Shown: positions 7,790-16,400 of the stretch, in pieces
How the letters are laid out: each line of letters opens with the position of its first letter
Numbering within the stretch: the stretch's first letter is position 1
Assembly: GCA_900549995.1 (NCBI GenBank)
Contig: URQQ01000047.1
Span: 1-31,597 of the forward strand
Source of the DNA: an uncultured Lachnospiraceae bacterium
Lineage (GTDB): Bacteria; Bacillota; Clostridia; Lachnospirales; Lachnospiraceae
Reading direction: 5' to 3'
DNA length: 31,597 nt
The notes under the pieces: generated by a model
What the model saw: only the letters and a program-made list of their open reading frames with translations
What the model was told of the DNA's origin: nothing
The model's database searches: none
Position numbers and translations under genes: made by a program

Positions 7790-8968
7790 ATGAATGAATT
7801 AGAACTGAAATACGGATGTAACCCGAATCAGAAACCTTCCCGTATCTTTATGGAAAATGGAACAGAACTTCCGATCACAGTACTGTGCGGCAGGCCGGGA
7901 TATATCAATTTCATGGATGCATTTAACGGCTGGCAGCTTGTAAAAGAATTAAAAGAAGCGACAGGACTTCCTGCGGCAACTTCTTTCAAACATGTATCTC
8001 CTGCAGGTGCGGCGGTTGGACTTCCTCTTTCTGAGACACTTGCGAAAATCTACTGGGTAGATGACCTTGGAGAATTATCTCCGCTTGCATGTGCGTATGC
8101 AAGGGCAAGAGGCGCAGACAGAATGTCTTCTTTCGGTGATTTTATCTCTCTGTCTGATGTGTGCGATGTTGACACAGCAAGACTGATCAAAAGAGAAGTA
8201 TCTGACGGTGTGATCGCACCGGGATATGAGCCGGAGGCGCTTGAGATTCTGAAACAGAAGAAAAACGGCAACTACAATGTAATCCAGATCGACCCGGATT
8301 ACAAACCAGAACCAATTGAGCACAAACAGGTCTTCGGCATTACATTTGAGCAGGGAAGAAATGAACTGCCAATCAACGAGGATCTTCTGGCAAATGTCGT
8401 GACAGAGCATAAAGAAATTCCGGCAAATGCTTTGATTGATTTAAAAATCGCGCTCATTACGCTGAAGTATACACAGTCCAATTCTGTATGTTATACAAAA
8501 GACGGCCAGGCCATCGGTATCGGTGCAGGCCAGCAGTCCAGAATCCACTGTACACGTCTCGCAGGAACAAAAGCTGACAACTGGTTCCTTCGTCAGTGTC
8601 CGAAAGTACTGGAACTTCCATTCATCGACGGCATCAAACGTGCAGACAGAGACAATGCCATTGACCTCTATATCGGTGAGGATTATATGGATGTCCTGGC
8701 TGAGGGTGAATGGCAGAAGACATTCAAGACAAAACCGGAAGTATTTACAAGAGAAGAAAAACGTGCATGGCTTGACCAGATGACGGATGTTTCTCTTGGA
8801 TCAGATGCGTTCTTCCCGTTCGGGGATAACATTGAGCGTGCGCATAAGAGCGGTGTGAAGTATATCGCACAGCCGGGCGGCTCTGTCAGAGATGACAATG
8901 TAATTGATACATGTAATAAATATGATATGGCGATGGCATTTACGGGGATAAGGTTGTTTCATCATTAG
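7790..8968 (+). CDS. purH: phosphoribosylaminoimidazolecarboxamide (AICAR) formyltransferase, stand-alone
   Basis: A 392-residue protein matching only the formyltransferase half of PurH; it transfers a formyl group from 10-formyl-THF to AICAR, giving FAICAR for the cyclohydrolase encoded just upstream. The catalytic Lys67-His68 pair lies in SFKHVSPAGAAVGLPLSE. KYTQSNSVCYTKDGQAIGIG followed by AGQQSRIHCTRLAG, and the end IRLFHH, are clearly of this family and read more like eukaryotic ATIC than the common bacterial PurH (which has SN.I......GvGAGQMSRVdS). The N-terminal IMPCH (MGS-like) domain is absent, explaining the separate purO. The ATG follows AAAAGGAGAG. The stop at 8966-8968 is only two bases before a long palindrome. 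Confidence 0.92.
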   Translation: MNELELKYGCNPNQKPSRIFMENGTELPITVLCGRPGYINFMDAFNGWQLVKELKEATGLPAATSFKHVSPAGAAVGLPLSETLAKIYWVDDLGELSPLACAYARARGADRMSSFGDFISLSDVCDVDTARLIKREVSDGVIAPGYEPEALEILKQKKNGNYNVIQIDPDYKPEPIEHKQVFGITFEQGRNELPINEDLLANVVTEHKEIPANALIDLKIALITLKYTQSNSVCYTKDGQAIGIGAGQQSRIHCTRLAGTKADNWFLRQCPKVLELPFIDGIKRADRDNAIDLYIGEDYMDVLAEGEWQKTFKTKPEVFTREEKRAWLDQMTDVSLGSDAFFPFGDNIERAHKSGVKYIAQPGGSVRDDNVIDTCNKYDMAMAFTGIRLFHH

Positions 8969-8970
8969 GG

Positions 8971-9199
8971 GGATTTTTCTCCTGTTTTGCCAGGCAGGCG
9001 CCATGTGTAAATGGATCTAACCGTGAATAGCGGGGCTTTTGCTGAACCGTCCGCATGTTCGGCGCAGTCTGATGACTGCGTCTCACTGCGGACTAAAAAC
9101 CGGGACTTGATGTCCCGGTTTTTTCAGCAAAAGCCCCGCTATTCGCGCTAAGATCCACTAACGTATGGCTTAATGCCTGGCAAAACAGGAGAAAAATCC
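8971..9199. repeat. 229-bp long imperfect inverted repeat with two internal hairpins (MITE-like or structured RNA)
   Basis: The arms 8971-9046 and 9123-9199 are reverse complements over about 76 bases, with roughly four-fifths identity and one gap. Perfectly matching blocks are GGATTTTTCTCCTGTTTTGC with the CAGGCA after it at the outer end, and GAATAGCGGGGCTTTTGCTG with the AA after it at the inner end. Between the arms lie two independent hairpins: GTCCGCA/TGCGGAC (9049-9055 with 9087-9093) enclosing CGCAGTC/GACTGCG (9063-9069 with 9074-9080), and the terminator stem at 9095-9123. Either strand would fold as one long stem with two side branches. It separates convergent genes. Size and terminal repeats suggest a MITE, but I see no clear target duplication. 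Confidence 0.8.
9095..9124. terminator. bidirectional rho-independent terminator inside the long palindrome
   Basis: AAAAACCGGGAC (9095-9106) pairs perfectly with GTCCCGGTTTTT (9112-9123) around a 5-base loop, giving an A-tract on one side and a T-tract on the other. It can end the purine operon on the plus strand and, read on the minus strand, transcripts from the EamA side. Confidence 0.8.
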
Positions 9200-9369
9200 G
9201 GGATATTGGCGGCTGGGAGGGGATGGGAGAGGAGAGGCAGGGGCGCTTTGCTGCCTGCCTTGGTGGGGGAATGGGGCTGTTCGCGGGGAGTGATATCCAG
9301 TTTTGCGAGAGCCCCATTGCTGTCTGAACGAAAGGTATCGAAACCTCCCCTCCAAAAAAATAACTGATT
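9200..9369. other. G-rich structured intergenic stretch, no credible gene
   Basis: The 170 bases between the long palindrome and the EamA stop show no convincing protein. They hold two more stem-loops: AGGCAGG/CCTGCCT (9235-9241 with 9254-9260) and AATGGGGCT/AGCCCCATT (9270-9278 with 9310-9318). They also hold two clusters of plus-strand G-tracts (9215-9243: tracts of 3, 4, 3 and 4; 9265-9288: tracts of 5, 4 and 4) that might form a G-quadruplex. Short reading frames here are low-complexity Gly/Arg-rich translations of these G-runs. Confidence 0.5.
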
Positions 9370-10293
9370 CTAACATTTGTTCTCTGCGGTTTTTGCCTGA
9401 CGGCTGACAGGAGCCTTTTTGCTTTCGGAAAGAAAGAGTCCTGTCAGGGTGAGGATGATTCCTACGACTGCGGGGACTGTAATTTTTTCGTGCAGGATCA
9501 GCGCAGAAGTTATGGTTGTGATGACAGGTACAATGTAAATGTAGACGCTTGTCTTGACGGAACCAAGTATTTTAACTGCGAAATTCCATGTGACGAAGCA
9601 GAGTGCGGATGCACCAAGTCCGAGGAATAACAGGTTCAGCAGGTTTTTGGTATTCATGAGATCATGGACACTTGGAGAAAAGCCCATGAAATACAGAACG
9701 GGAATCATAAAAATCAGACCGTAGAAGAAAAAACGCCGTGTCATCTGAATTGTATTGTAGCCAAAGGAGCTGATTTTTTTTGTAAGTGTAGAGTACGCGG
9801 CCCAGATAACAGCGGCGATGACCGCCAGTATATCTCCGGTAGGGTTGAATGAAAATGAAGTCTTTCCATTAAAGCTGATGCATATGATCCCGATGATCGC
9901 AAGAAAGAATCCAATAAAAAACCGGCTGCCAGGACGTTTATTATGTAAGAATATACATCCGAATATCGCGGTAAAAAACGGTGCGATTGAGATGATCACC
10001 CCTACATTGGAAGCAAGAGTATAGGTAAGCGCAATGTTTTCGAATAAATAGTAAAGTGTAATCCCACACAGCCCGGCAGCAGCAAAGTACCATTCCTGTT
10101 TTCGGTCAGTGACAGTGAGTTTCCGCGGACATACGGCCCAGAGGGCGAGATAGCCGACCAGGAAACGGGTGAATAAGATTTCGATGGGACTGAAGTCACG
10201 GAGGAGAACTTTGGTAGAGATAAATGTAGTTCCCCAGATAATAATTGTAATAAACGCAAAAAGATGTCCGTATAACGGCTTGTTATGATTCAT
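9370..10293 (-). CDS. DMT superfamily transporter, EamA family
   Basis: A 307-residue integral membrane protein with about ten membrane segments arranged as two EamA repeats: HLFAFITIIIWGTTFISTKV opens the first and GDILAVIAAVIWAAYSTLTK opens the second. The family exports metabolites or amino acids; the substrate is not evident. The C-terminus is a short basic cytoplasmic tail. The ATG overlaps the end of the AraC regulator gene by 11 bases, so the two are one operon on the minus strand and the regulator probably controls the transporter in response to its substrate or a related effector. Confidence 0.9.
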   Translation of the reverse strand: MNHNKPLYGHLFAFITIIIWGTTFISTKVLLRDFSPIEILFTRFLVGYLALWAVCPRKLTVTDRKQEWYFAAAGLCGITLYYLFENIALTYTLASNVGVIISIAPFFTAIFGCIFLHNKRPGSRFFIGFFLAIIGIICISFNGKTSFSFNPTGDILAVIAAVIWAAYSTLTKKISSFGYNTIQMTRRFFFYGLIFMIPVLYFMGFSPSVHDLMNTKNLLNLLFLGLGASALCFVTWNFAVKILGSVKTSVYIYIVPVITTITSALILHEKITVPAVVGIILTLTGLFLSESKKAPVSRQAKTAENKC

Positions 10294-11149
10294 GAGTCTG
10301 GCTCCTTTCGGAAATGTAATCTTGTTTTGGGTCTGTGAAAATTCTCTGGTATTGTTTTGGAGTCAGTCCGATGAATTCCTTGAAAAAATTCGTAAAGTGG
10401 CTCTGATCTGAAAAACCGGCCATCGCAGCCGCCTCAACCGGAGGGACTCCCTGTTCCAGAAATTTCTTTGCCTTATCCAGACGAATCGTCTGCAGATAGC
10501 GGTAGGGAGACACTCCGACCTGCCTCGTAAAAGAGCGCAGAAGATAGGATTTCCCGAAATCCGTCATGGAGAGCAGATCGTCGAGGGTTACATTTTCTGA
10601 GAAATGCTCTTCCATGTAACAGCAGAGTTTATGGATCTGAGAGTTTGGCTTCGAGATGTCCGCCTCCTCAAAGGAGCCGGCATGTTCCTGTAAAATCTGC
10701 TCCAGCAGGAAGAACAAAGCTTCCTCTTTCTCGATCTTGGGACGTTTTTCTACAATGGTGTTGTAGAGGGTGCCAAGCGACTGCGTGATGTCGCTTTGAT
10801 AAATGACATTTTCGGTGAAGTGGGGAGTGTAGTTTTTCCCGATGATTTCTTCCGTCAGCCGGATCATAATATCCGGATTGATATTGACGGCACGGTAATC
10901 CAGAATATCCCCGCTTACAGGTGCGCAGTAATGATTGTCGCGCGGATTGAACAGAATCAGATCACCCGCAGACAGGTCATATTCTCTGTTCTTACACCAG
11001 AGATGTCTTCTGCCGCCTTCAATGAAGCCGATCACATAATATTCGTGAAAATGGTTGGGGAATTTCTGAACAATACCGCTTAACTGGTAAGCTTCTATCT
11101 GTAAATCGCGGTCATAGTAGACGTGCCGCTGTTCTTGTTCCTGAAGCAT
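10283..11149 (-). CDS. AraC family transcriptional regulator with cupin sensor domain
   Basis: A 288-residue regulator. The frame runs upstream, but the ATG whose complement is at 11147-11149 is preceded by AAGGAGGAACTACC and the protein then begins MLQEQEQRHVYYDRDLQIEA, the usual start for this group. Residues about 15-110 form an AraC_binding cupin (FPNHFHEYYVIGFIEGGRRH, then a DLILFNPRDNHYCAP block typical of the effector pocket). Residues about 185-285 hold the double helix-turn-helix (LDDLLSMTDFGKSYLLRSFT and PPVEAAAMAGFSDQSHFTNF, ending TPKQYQRIF). It precedes and overlaps the EamA gene and likely regulates it. Confidence 0.92.
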   Translation of the reverse strand: MLQEQEQRHVYYDRDLQIEAYQLSGIVQKFPNHFHEYYVIGFIEGGRRHLWCKNREYDLSAGDLILFNPRDNHYCAPVSGDILDYRAVNINPDIMIRLTEEIIGKNYTPHFTENVIYQSDITQSLGTLYNTIVEKRPKIEKEEALFFLLEQILQEHAGSFEEADISKPNSQIHKLCCYMEEHFSENVTLDDLLSMTDFGKSYLLRSFTRQVGVSPYRYLQTIRLDKAKKFLEQGVPPVEAAAMAGFSDQSHFTNFFKEFIGLTPKQYQRIFTDPKQDYISERSQTHES

Positions 11150-11192
11150 GGTAGTTCCTCCTTGAGATTGTGAAAATGTATAGAGTACTTTT

Positions 11193-11230
11193 ATGGTCAG
11201 TTCCTTTGGTGAAAGGGAACTGGCCATTTT
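11193..11230. repeat. stem-loop in the regulatory gap upstream of the AraC gene
   Basis: ATGGTCAGTTCCTTT (11193-11207) and AAAGGGAACTGGCCAT (11212-11227) pair over about 15 bp with one G-T pair and one bulge around a GGTG loop, followed on the plus strand by TTT. It resembles a terminator for plus-strand transcription, protecting against antisense reading, or a dyad for a regulator in the AraC leader, 44 bases before its start. Confidence 0.5.
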
Positions 11231-11332
11231 GATTGTCTGGTAACAGTTTAACATGAGTTGGAAGAAAAATCTTGGAAGATATGGCACTTGGAAATGGAAA
11301 ATAAAGGAAAAAAGGTAGGTGAGGAGAAAAAT

Positions 11333-11417
11333 ATAGTAATACTATCGTATGGTAATTTCCACAAAAAGTGGAGTTGTTTCACGGACAAAAAAAGACTGTT
11401 AACGGACAAAGTATAAT
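11333..11417 (+). promoter_or_regulatory. operator/promoter region of the type I secretion locus
   Basis: The gap before the TolC-like gene holds several ordered elements: a perfect dyad ATAGTA-A-TACTAT (11333-11345), a small dyad TCCAC-AAAAA-GTGGA (11358-11372), two direct copies of ACGGACAAA (11381-11389 and 11402-11410) exactly 21 bases apart, and a consensus -10 TATAAT (11412-11417) immediately after the second copy. No good -35 is present 17 bases upstream, which suggests an activator-dependent or repressed promoter. Direct repeats 21 bases apart lie on the same face of the helix, as for LytTR or other tandem-binding regulators. Confidence 0.5.
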
Positions 11418-11490
11418 TAACTTAAAAGAATATGATAAAGTAAAAATAAAACAATCTGTAAATATGAATTTGAAAAGAAAGGATTAATCA

Positions 11491-12642
11491 ATGAGAAAAG
11501 CAATAAATAAACTTTTTTTTCTTTTTATTGGATGTACTTGTATTCCGCTTGTTTCGTTAGCAACTGAGGATAGGAATACTATAGGATATGAAACAACAGC
11601 AGCGCAGGCAGCAGTGGATGAAATTAATTACCAGAAATCTGCTGAGAAAATAGGTAAGTTACAGCAGAAATTATCAGAGTTGGAAGACAGAAAAAATTCA
11701 GAAATGTTAGCCGGCGAAGAAGTTAAGAGTTTAGGAAATGGAGTTGAGGAGGGGGCAGAGGAAGTGTCCCCTGCAAATATGCCGATTGATAATATTAACA
11801 TCGAGGAAGAAATAGAAGAAATCAAGAAATCTATCGAGGAGGAACAGGTACAGAATAGTTTAGACGAAATACGTGCAAAAAGCAGTGCAGATCAAGTGTC
11901 AAAAAAAGCGAGTGAAGTAGATTTTCAAAGTTATCGTATGAATTGTAATATTGCAGTGAAAGATGCATATCTTACATATCTGGATTCAGCAATTGCAGAA
12001 ATGGAGGAGAAACAAAAAGTAGAAGAAGCGAAGCTTTCAAAAGGGTATACCACGAGTATTGAAACAGAAAGTATTTCTGCACAGCTTAATTCTCTAAAAG
12101 CACAGCAATATACTTCACAGCGACAGAAGGAGGTATTGCTAAATAATCTGAATGAAAATGGAGGAAGTTATGAAGGATTTGGAATTGCTGCTGATTTGCC
12201 AACATTAGATTCCGGTTATTATGAAAATTTTTTGTCTGTCAGTACAAAAAAGAAAGAATATGAAAGTCAGATCAGTGTATATAGCAATTATTTGCAAACT
12301 CCACATGAGGACAATGACAGAGTTACACTCCAGATGCAGCTTGTACAATTACAGCTTGCAGATTATGAGAGTCAGTTGAATACCTATGTTAATGAAATGA
12401 TGATGAATTACGAAACATTAAAAAATGAAAGTGATGCAAAGCAGGGAGAAATTGATGTTCAGATCAAGAAAGTGGATGCCTTGCAGAAACTTTTTGATAA
12501 AGGAAAGGTTACTAAAACAGAAGTTGCGGAAGCAAATACATATCTGGAAAAGCTTAGATATGAACAAATACAATTGGCAGGACAGGCCAATATTGCAAAG
12601 TGCATACTTGATAATCAGATAGAAGGACAGAGTTTACAGTGA
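11491..12642 (+). CDS. secreted helical protein resembling TolC-family outer-membrane channel protein
   Basis: A 383-residue protein with an export signal (basic MRKAINK, hydrophobic core to about residue 22, likely cut near SLA-TE). The rest is predicted almost wholly helical. Two segments follow the TolC repeat pattern: residues about 155-225 (VKDAYLTYLDSAIAEMEEKQ, then KLSKGYTTSIETESISAQLN) and about 305-375 (DALQKLFDKGKVTKTEVAEA, then a long helix), each with a Gly turn between paired helices. An acidic low-complexity stretch (about 70-115) is inserted early. No beta-barrel strands are obvious. It opens the locus encoding the RTX protein, ABC exporter and HlyD adaptor. In a monoderm it may form a cell-wall conduit; a coiled-coil wall protein is the alternative. 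Confidence 0.6.
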   Translation: MRKAINKLFFLFIGCTCIPLVSLATEDRNTIGYETTAAQAAVDEINYQKSAEKIGKLQQKLSELEDRKNSEMLAGEEVKSLGNGVEEGAEEVSPANMPIDNINIEEEIEEIKKSIEEEQVQNSLDEIRAKSSADQVSKKASEVDFQSYRMNCNIAVKDAYLTYLDSAIAEMEEKQKVEEAKLSKGYTTSIETESISAQLNSLKAQQYTSQRQKEVLLNNLNENGGSYEGFGIAADLPTLDSGYYENFLSVSTKKKEYESQISVYSNYLQTPHEDNDRVTLQMQLVQLQLADYESQLNTYVNEMMMNYETLKNESDAKQGEIDVQIKKVDALQKLFDKGKVTKTEVAEANTYLEKLRYEQIQLAGQANIAKCILDNQIEGQSLQ

Positions 12643-12733
12643 TATGGAAAGAAGTGTTAGAGAAAGAGGGAGGTGGAATAGGAACGTTAAGGCTGTGTAA
12701 TGGAAGGAAAAGGATTTCGTAGAAGGAGGGTGT

Positions 12734-13471
12734 ATGAAAAAAAGAAGGAAGTTTATTTTAATGATTATATTAGTATTAGCAGGGGCAATTCTGTTAATCA
12801 ACTGTAACTTTGTAGAGCCAGTACAGTACAGATATGCTAAAAAATTATTGAAGGAAAAATATAATGAGGAGTTTGAAGTGCTGGATACGTGGGGAAATGG
12901 AGGTAAATCCTACTATGCGCTTTGCTATCCGGTGAGAGATCGGTCAATTTTGTTTGAAGGGAGGTTTAACACTGAAAAAACGACGTTTAGGGATGAGTAT
13001 GATCGGGCTATCTTTTCAAAAGAAGTAAAAGAAATTATACAGCCTAAATTAACAAAGATATTTCCGGAATGTTATGTGTATCCATCTGTTTTAAGCAAAG
13101 AATCGGGGATAACAGATAAAACTGATATTACAATTGAATCTTTTATTAAAGCAACAGAATCACCAGGAGTACTTTTTATTGTTGCTGTAAATAATGACAA
13201 ATATTTACAAGATAATTATCCAGAAGAATATAAAAAAATAATAACGTGTATGGATGAAATGAGTGATATAAACATCTCGCCGTCTTTAGCATTATATTTT
13301 CTACCCGAGGAAAGATATAAACAATATGTAGACTATTTTAAGAATAATATTAAAATGCAAGGCGAATTTTCGAATATTGTGTCAGGTTATCATGATTTTG
13401 GTTTTGGCTACAAAGATGGAAAACCAAATGAAAGTGAAATAGAGTATGTGAAGTCAAGAAAGGAGCAGTAA
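12734..13471 (+). CDS. small membrane-anchored extracellular protein of unknown function
   Basis: I do not recognise this 245-residue protein. It starts with basic MKKRRK and a hydrophobic stretch (residues 7-24) ending ILLINCNF; a lipid-modified Cys is possible but the LINC box is not canonical, so it is a lipoprotein or a single-pass anchored protein. The remainder is hydrophilic, with mixed alpha/beta character, and contains no catalytic motif I know. An AAGGAGGG site precedes its ATG, and its stop lies 4 bases before the RTX gene, so the two are translated together. This position suggests a partner of the RTX protein: immunity protein, chaperone or surface receptor. That is inference from gene order only. 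Confidence 0.55.
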   Translation: MKKRRKFILMIILVLAGAILLINCNFVEPVQYRYAKKLLKEKYNEEFEVLDTWGNGGKSYYALCYPVRDRSILFEGRFNTEKTTFRDEYDRAIFSKEVKEIIQPKLTKIFPECYVYPSVLSKESGITDKTDITIESFIKATESPGVLFIVAVNNDKYLQDNYPEEYKKIITCMDEMSDINISPSLALYFLPEERYKQYVDYFKNNIKMQGEFSNIVSGYHDFGFGYKDGKPNESEIEYVKSRKEQ

Positions 13472-13475
13472 GCAT

Positions 13476-16400
13476 ATGGGGTATACAGATAAAGAACTTC
13501 AGTTAGCAACACAGGTAGCTTATATGAGCATTAATGATGATGCAGTAAAGGAGTATTATAAAGTAAATGGGAAATATCCTACCCTACAGTACTTGTTAAA
13601 AGAATCAGAATATAAAGATGAAATTTATTCTGATTTTATGGATAAATTTCCAGAAGATGCTTCAGGTAATGTAGCGCTTCGTGAAACAGCTGCAAAAGAA
13701 TTACTCGACAGCATCATCGATGGTTCTTCTGAATGCAGCAATTGGCGTGTAGTATCTGTGGAGAATCAAAACAGTAAGAATGGAATGTATGCCTGTTTAA
13801 TAGAAAAAAATGATCAGGAAGCCATTGTGGGTTTCCGTGGCAGTGAGAGCACGGATCTCACACAAACAGGCAAAGACTGGGTAGAGGCAGACTTTGGCCT
13901 TTTGAATAATGACCTGACGAAACAGCAGGATGCGGCCCGGATGTATATGGAAAGTATTGCGGGGAATAAAGCGTATGACAAGTATAAATCATTTGCGGTT
14001 ACTGGGCATTCTTTGGGAGGGAATCTGGCAACTTATGCCTCTTTGACCTGCAATCAAGATCTTTATGAACGGATTTCTAAAAGCGTTAGTTTCGATGGAC
14101 CTGGATTCTCAACAGAATTTCTGTCAGGAGCATATAAAAAGAATATTGAGGAGCGAGGAGGAGATATTCTTCATTATCAATGGAGTTTTGTCGGCGGGCT
14201 TTTAAATCAGATCCCTGGTGAAATTTATGAGCATATTTATACAAAGGACAGTATTTACGGGAATGGAGATTTGGATTCGCTTTTACAAAAACATGATACC
14301 TGCTTTGTTGAATTTAACTCAGATGGTTCTGTAAAATTAGGAGCATCAATGGATGAATTTGCAAAAAGTCTGAGTGATTTATCAAGGACAATAGATTCTA
14401 TTACAGATACCAAGCTTCCTGTCGGAGAAATCTCCGAGTTGCTCCAAGTTATTTCGGGGATAGTTGGAAATATGCCGGAGGCAGAAGAGGATTCTGCGGG
14501 AAAGATTGTAGGAAAGTTAGTTTCTCAGATGTTTATTGATATGTTCGAGATGAATTTTACGGTTGCCACACTTAAAACCATAGGGATGCTGGCAAAGGAG
14601 TCTTCGAAGTTTGATGTTTTTGGAAAATATATTTTGCCAGCATTTCTGAAATCAGTTGACTGGCTGGTACAGGCAAACCATATGGCAGGCGAATTCTGGG
14701 ACAACGTTTTGGGAAAGAACCAGACAGAAAAAATCATGGATCTGTTAGGCGGATTATATAAACTATGGGTAAATTCTACCAATGCAGTTGTGTCTGTTGA
14801 TCCGTTAATTCTGGATCTTGGAAAAGATGGATATAACCTGTTGGACAAGTCGGAAGGCGTTCATTTTGATCTGGATAGTAATGGATTTGCAGAAAAGGTT
14901 ACATGGACTAAGCAGGATGGAATTCTGGCACTAGACCTTAACCAGGATGGAAAGATTGGAAATGGCAGGGAAGTGTTTGGGGATAAGATGTTGCTGGCAG
15001 ACGGGACGGAAGCAGAGAATGGATTTGCCGCACTGGCACAATACGACACGGATAAGAATGGGATTATTGATGCATCTGATGAAATTTTTGGAGAACTTCT
15101 GGTATGGGTGGATGCAAACGCGGATGGTATATCTGGGGAAGGCGAATTAAAAACTCTGGCAGAACTGGGGATTGAGTCTATCAATTTAAACTACATACAG
15201 AAAAATGCAGGAGCAGGAACGATAGGGAATACCGGAGTTTTTACATTTAAAGATGGAACAACATCAGGAATTGGGGAGTTATGGGTAGATGCAGACTTAT
15301 ATGATACTATCGAAACACCGATAGCAGATATTCCAGATGCAATCAAAGATTTACCAGATGTACGGAGCATTGGCAATGTACATTCGTTAAGAAATGCTAT
15401 GATTTTGGATGGAACCGGAGAATTACAGGGAATGGTAGAAGCGTTTATTGCCTGTACAGAGAAAGAGCAACGCTATGAAATACTTGAGGCTATATTGATC
15501 AGGCTTGCCGGTGCAGAAAATGTGTCCCAGACTTCCAGGGGATCTAATTTTGATGGGCAGAAGCTGGCAGTTTTGGAAGCATTTATGGGACAAGAATTCC
15601 TGGGGACCAACGGCAAGAATCCAAACACATCAGCAGCACCGATTTTGAAGAATTTATACAACAGCCTGACAGAACTTTACTATAGTGAATTAATTGGGAA
15701 GTCTGTATTAAATACATATCTAAATATGATACAAGTTACCACAGATGAGAATGGGGTAAAATCTTATGATTTGGGTGTTATGAATATGTATTTGGATTTA
15801 AAGATATTGGAGGGGAAGGAAGAACCAGCTGTTTTGGGAGATCTGGCGCATTATTTTACAGCTCAGAGTAAAAGTCTGGGGGATCGCTATAGTATGTTTT
15901 ATCAGTTAAAGAACTATTTTAGTGGAAAAGGAACTGGGTATACAGATCTAATTGATGGTGGAGCGGTAGGAACTCTGATAGGTGATAAGGGGGATAATAA
16001 GATCAGTGGGACCTCGGCAGATGATTTTATTCTGGGAGGAGCTGGGAATGACGAGTTGTATGGTGGATATGGGAATGACGTGCTGGATGGGGGAACCGGA
16101 AATGACTATCTGAGTGGTGGAAGTGGGGATGATATTTATGTAATCAACCTTGGGGACGGAGTGGATGAGATTCTGGATCCATCAGGGAAGAACATCCTCC
16201 GTTTCGGAGAAGGAATCCATAAAGAAGATATCCGGGTTGGTTACAATGAAGCAGAAGAACTGATACTGGAGATTGGGGAAAACGGCCAGAAAATCGTCAT
16301 AAAGAAGTTCGGGACAGAGGACTATTGGGATGATTACTGGAATTATACCTGCGAGTTTGCGGACGGAAGCCAGATAGGAATTGATAAAGTATCGCAGATA

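Noticed and set aside
9093..9367. Open frames on both strands in the G-rich gap
   Set aside because: Low-complexity Gly/Arg- or Pro/Ser-rich translations of palindrome and G-run DNA; no ribosome binding sites and no protein-like pattern.
11491..12642. Reading the TolC-like gene as proof of an outer membrane
   Set aside because: No outer-membrane biogenesis genes are visible and the rest of the window points to a monoderm; the protein lacks obvious barrel strands.
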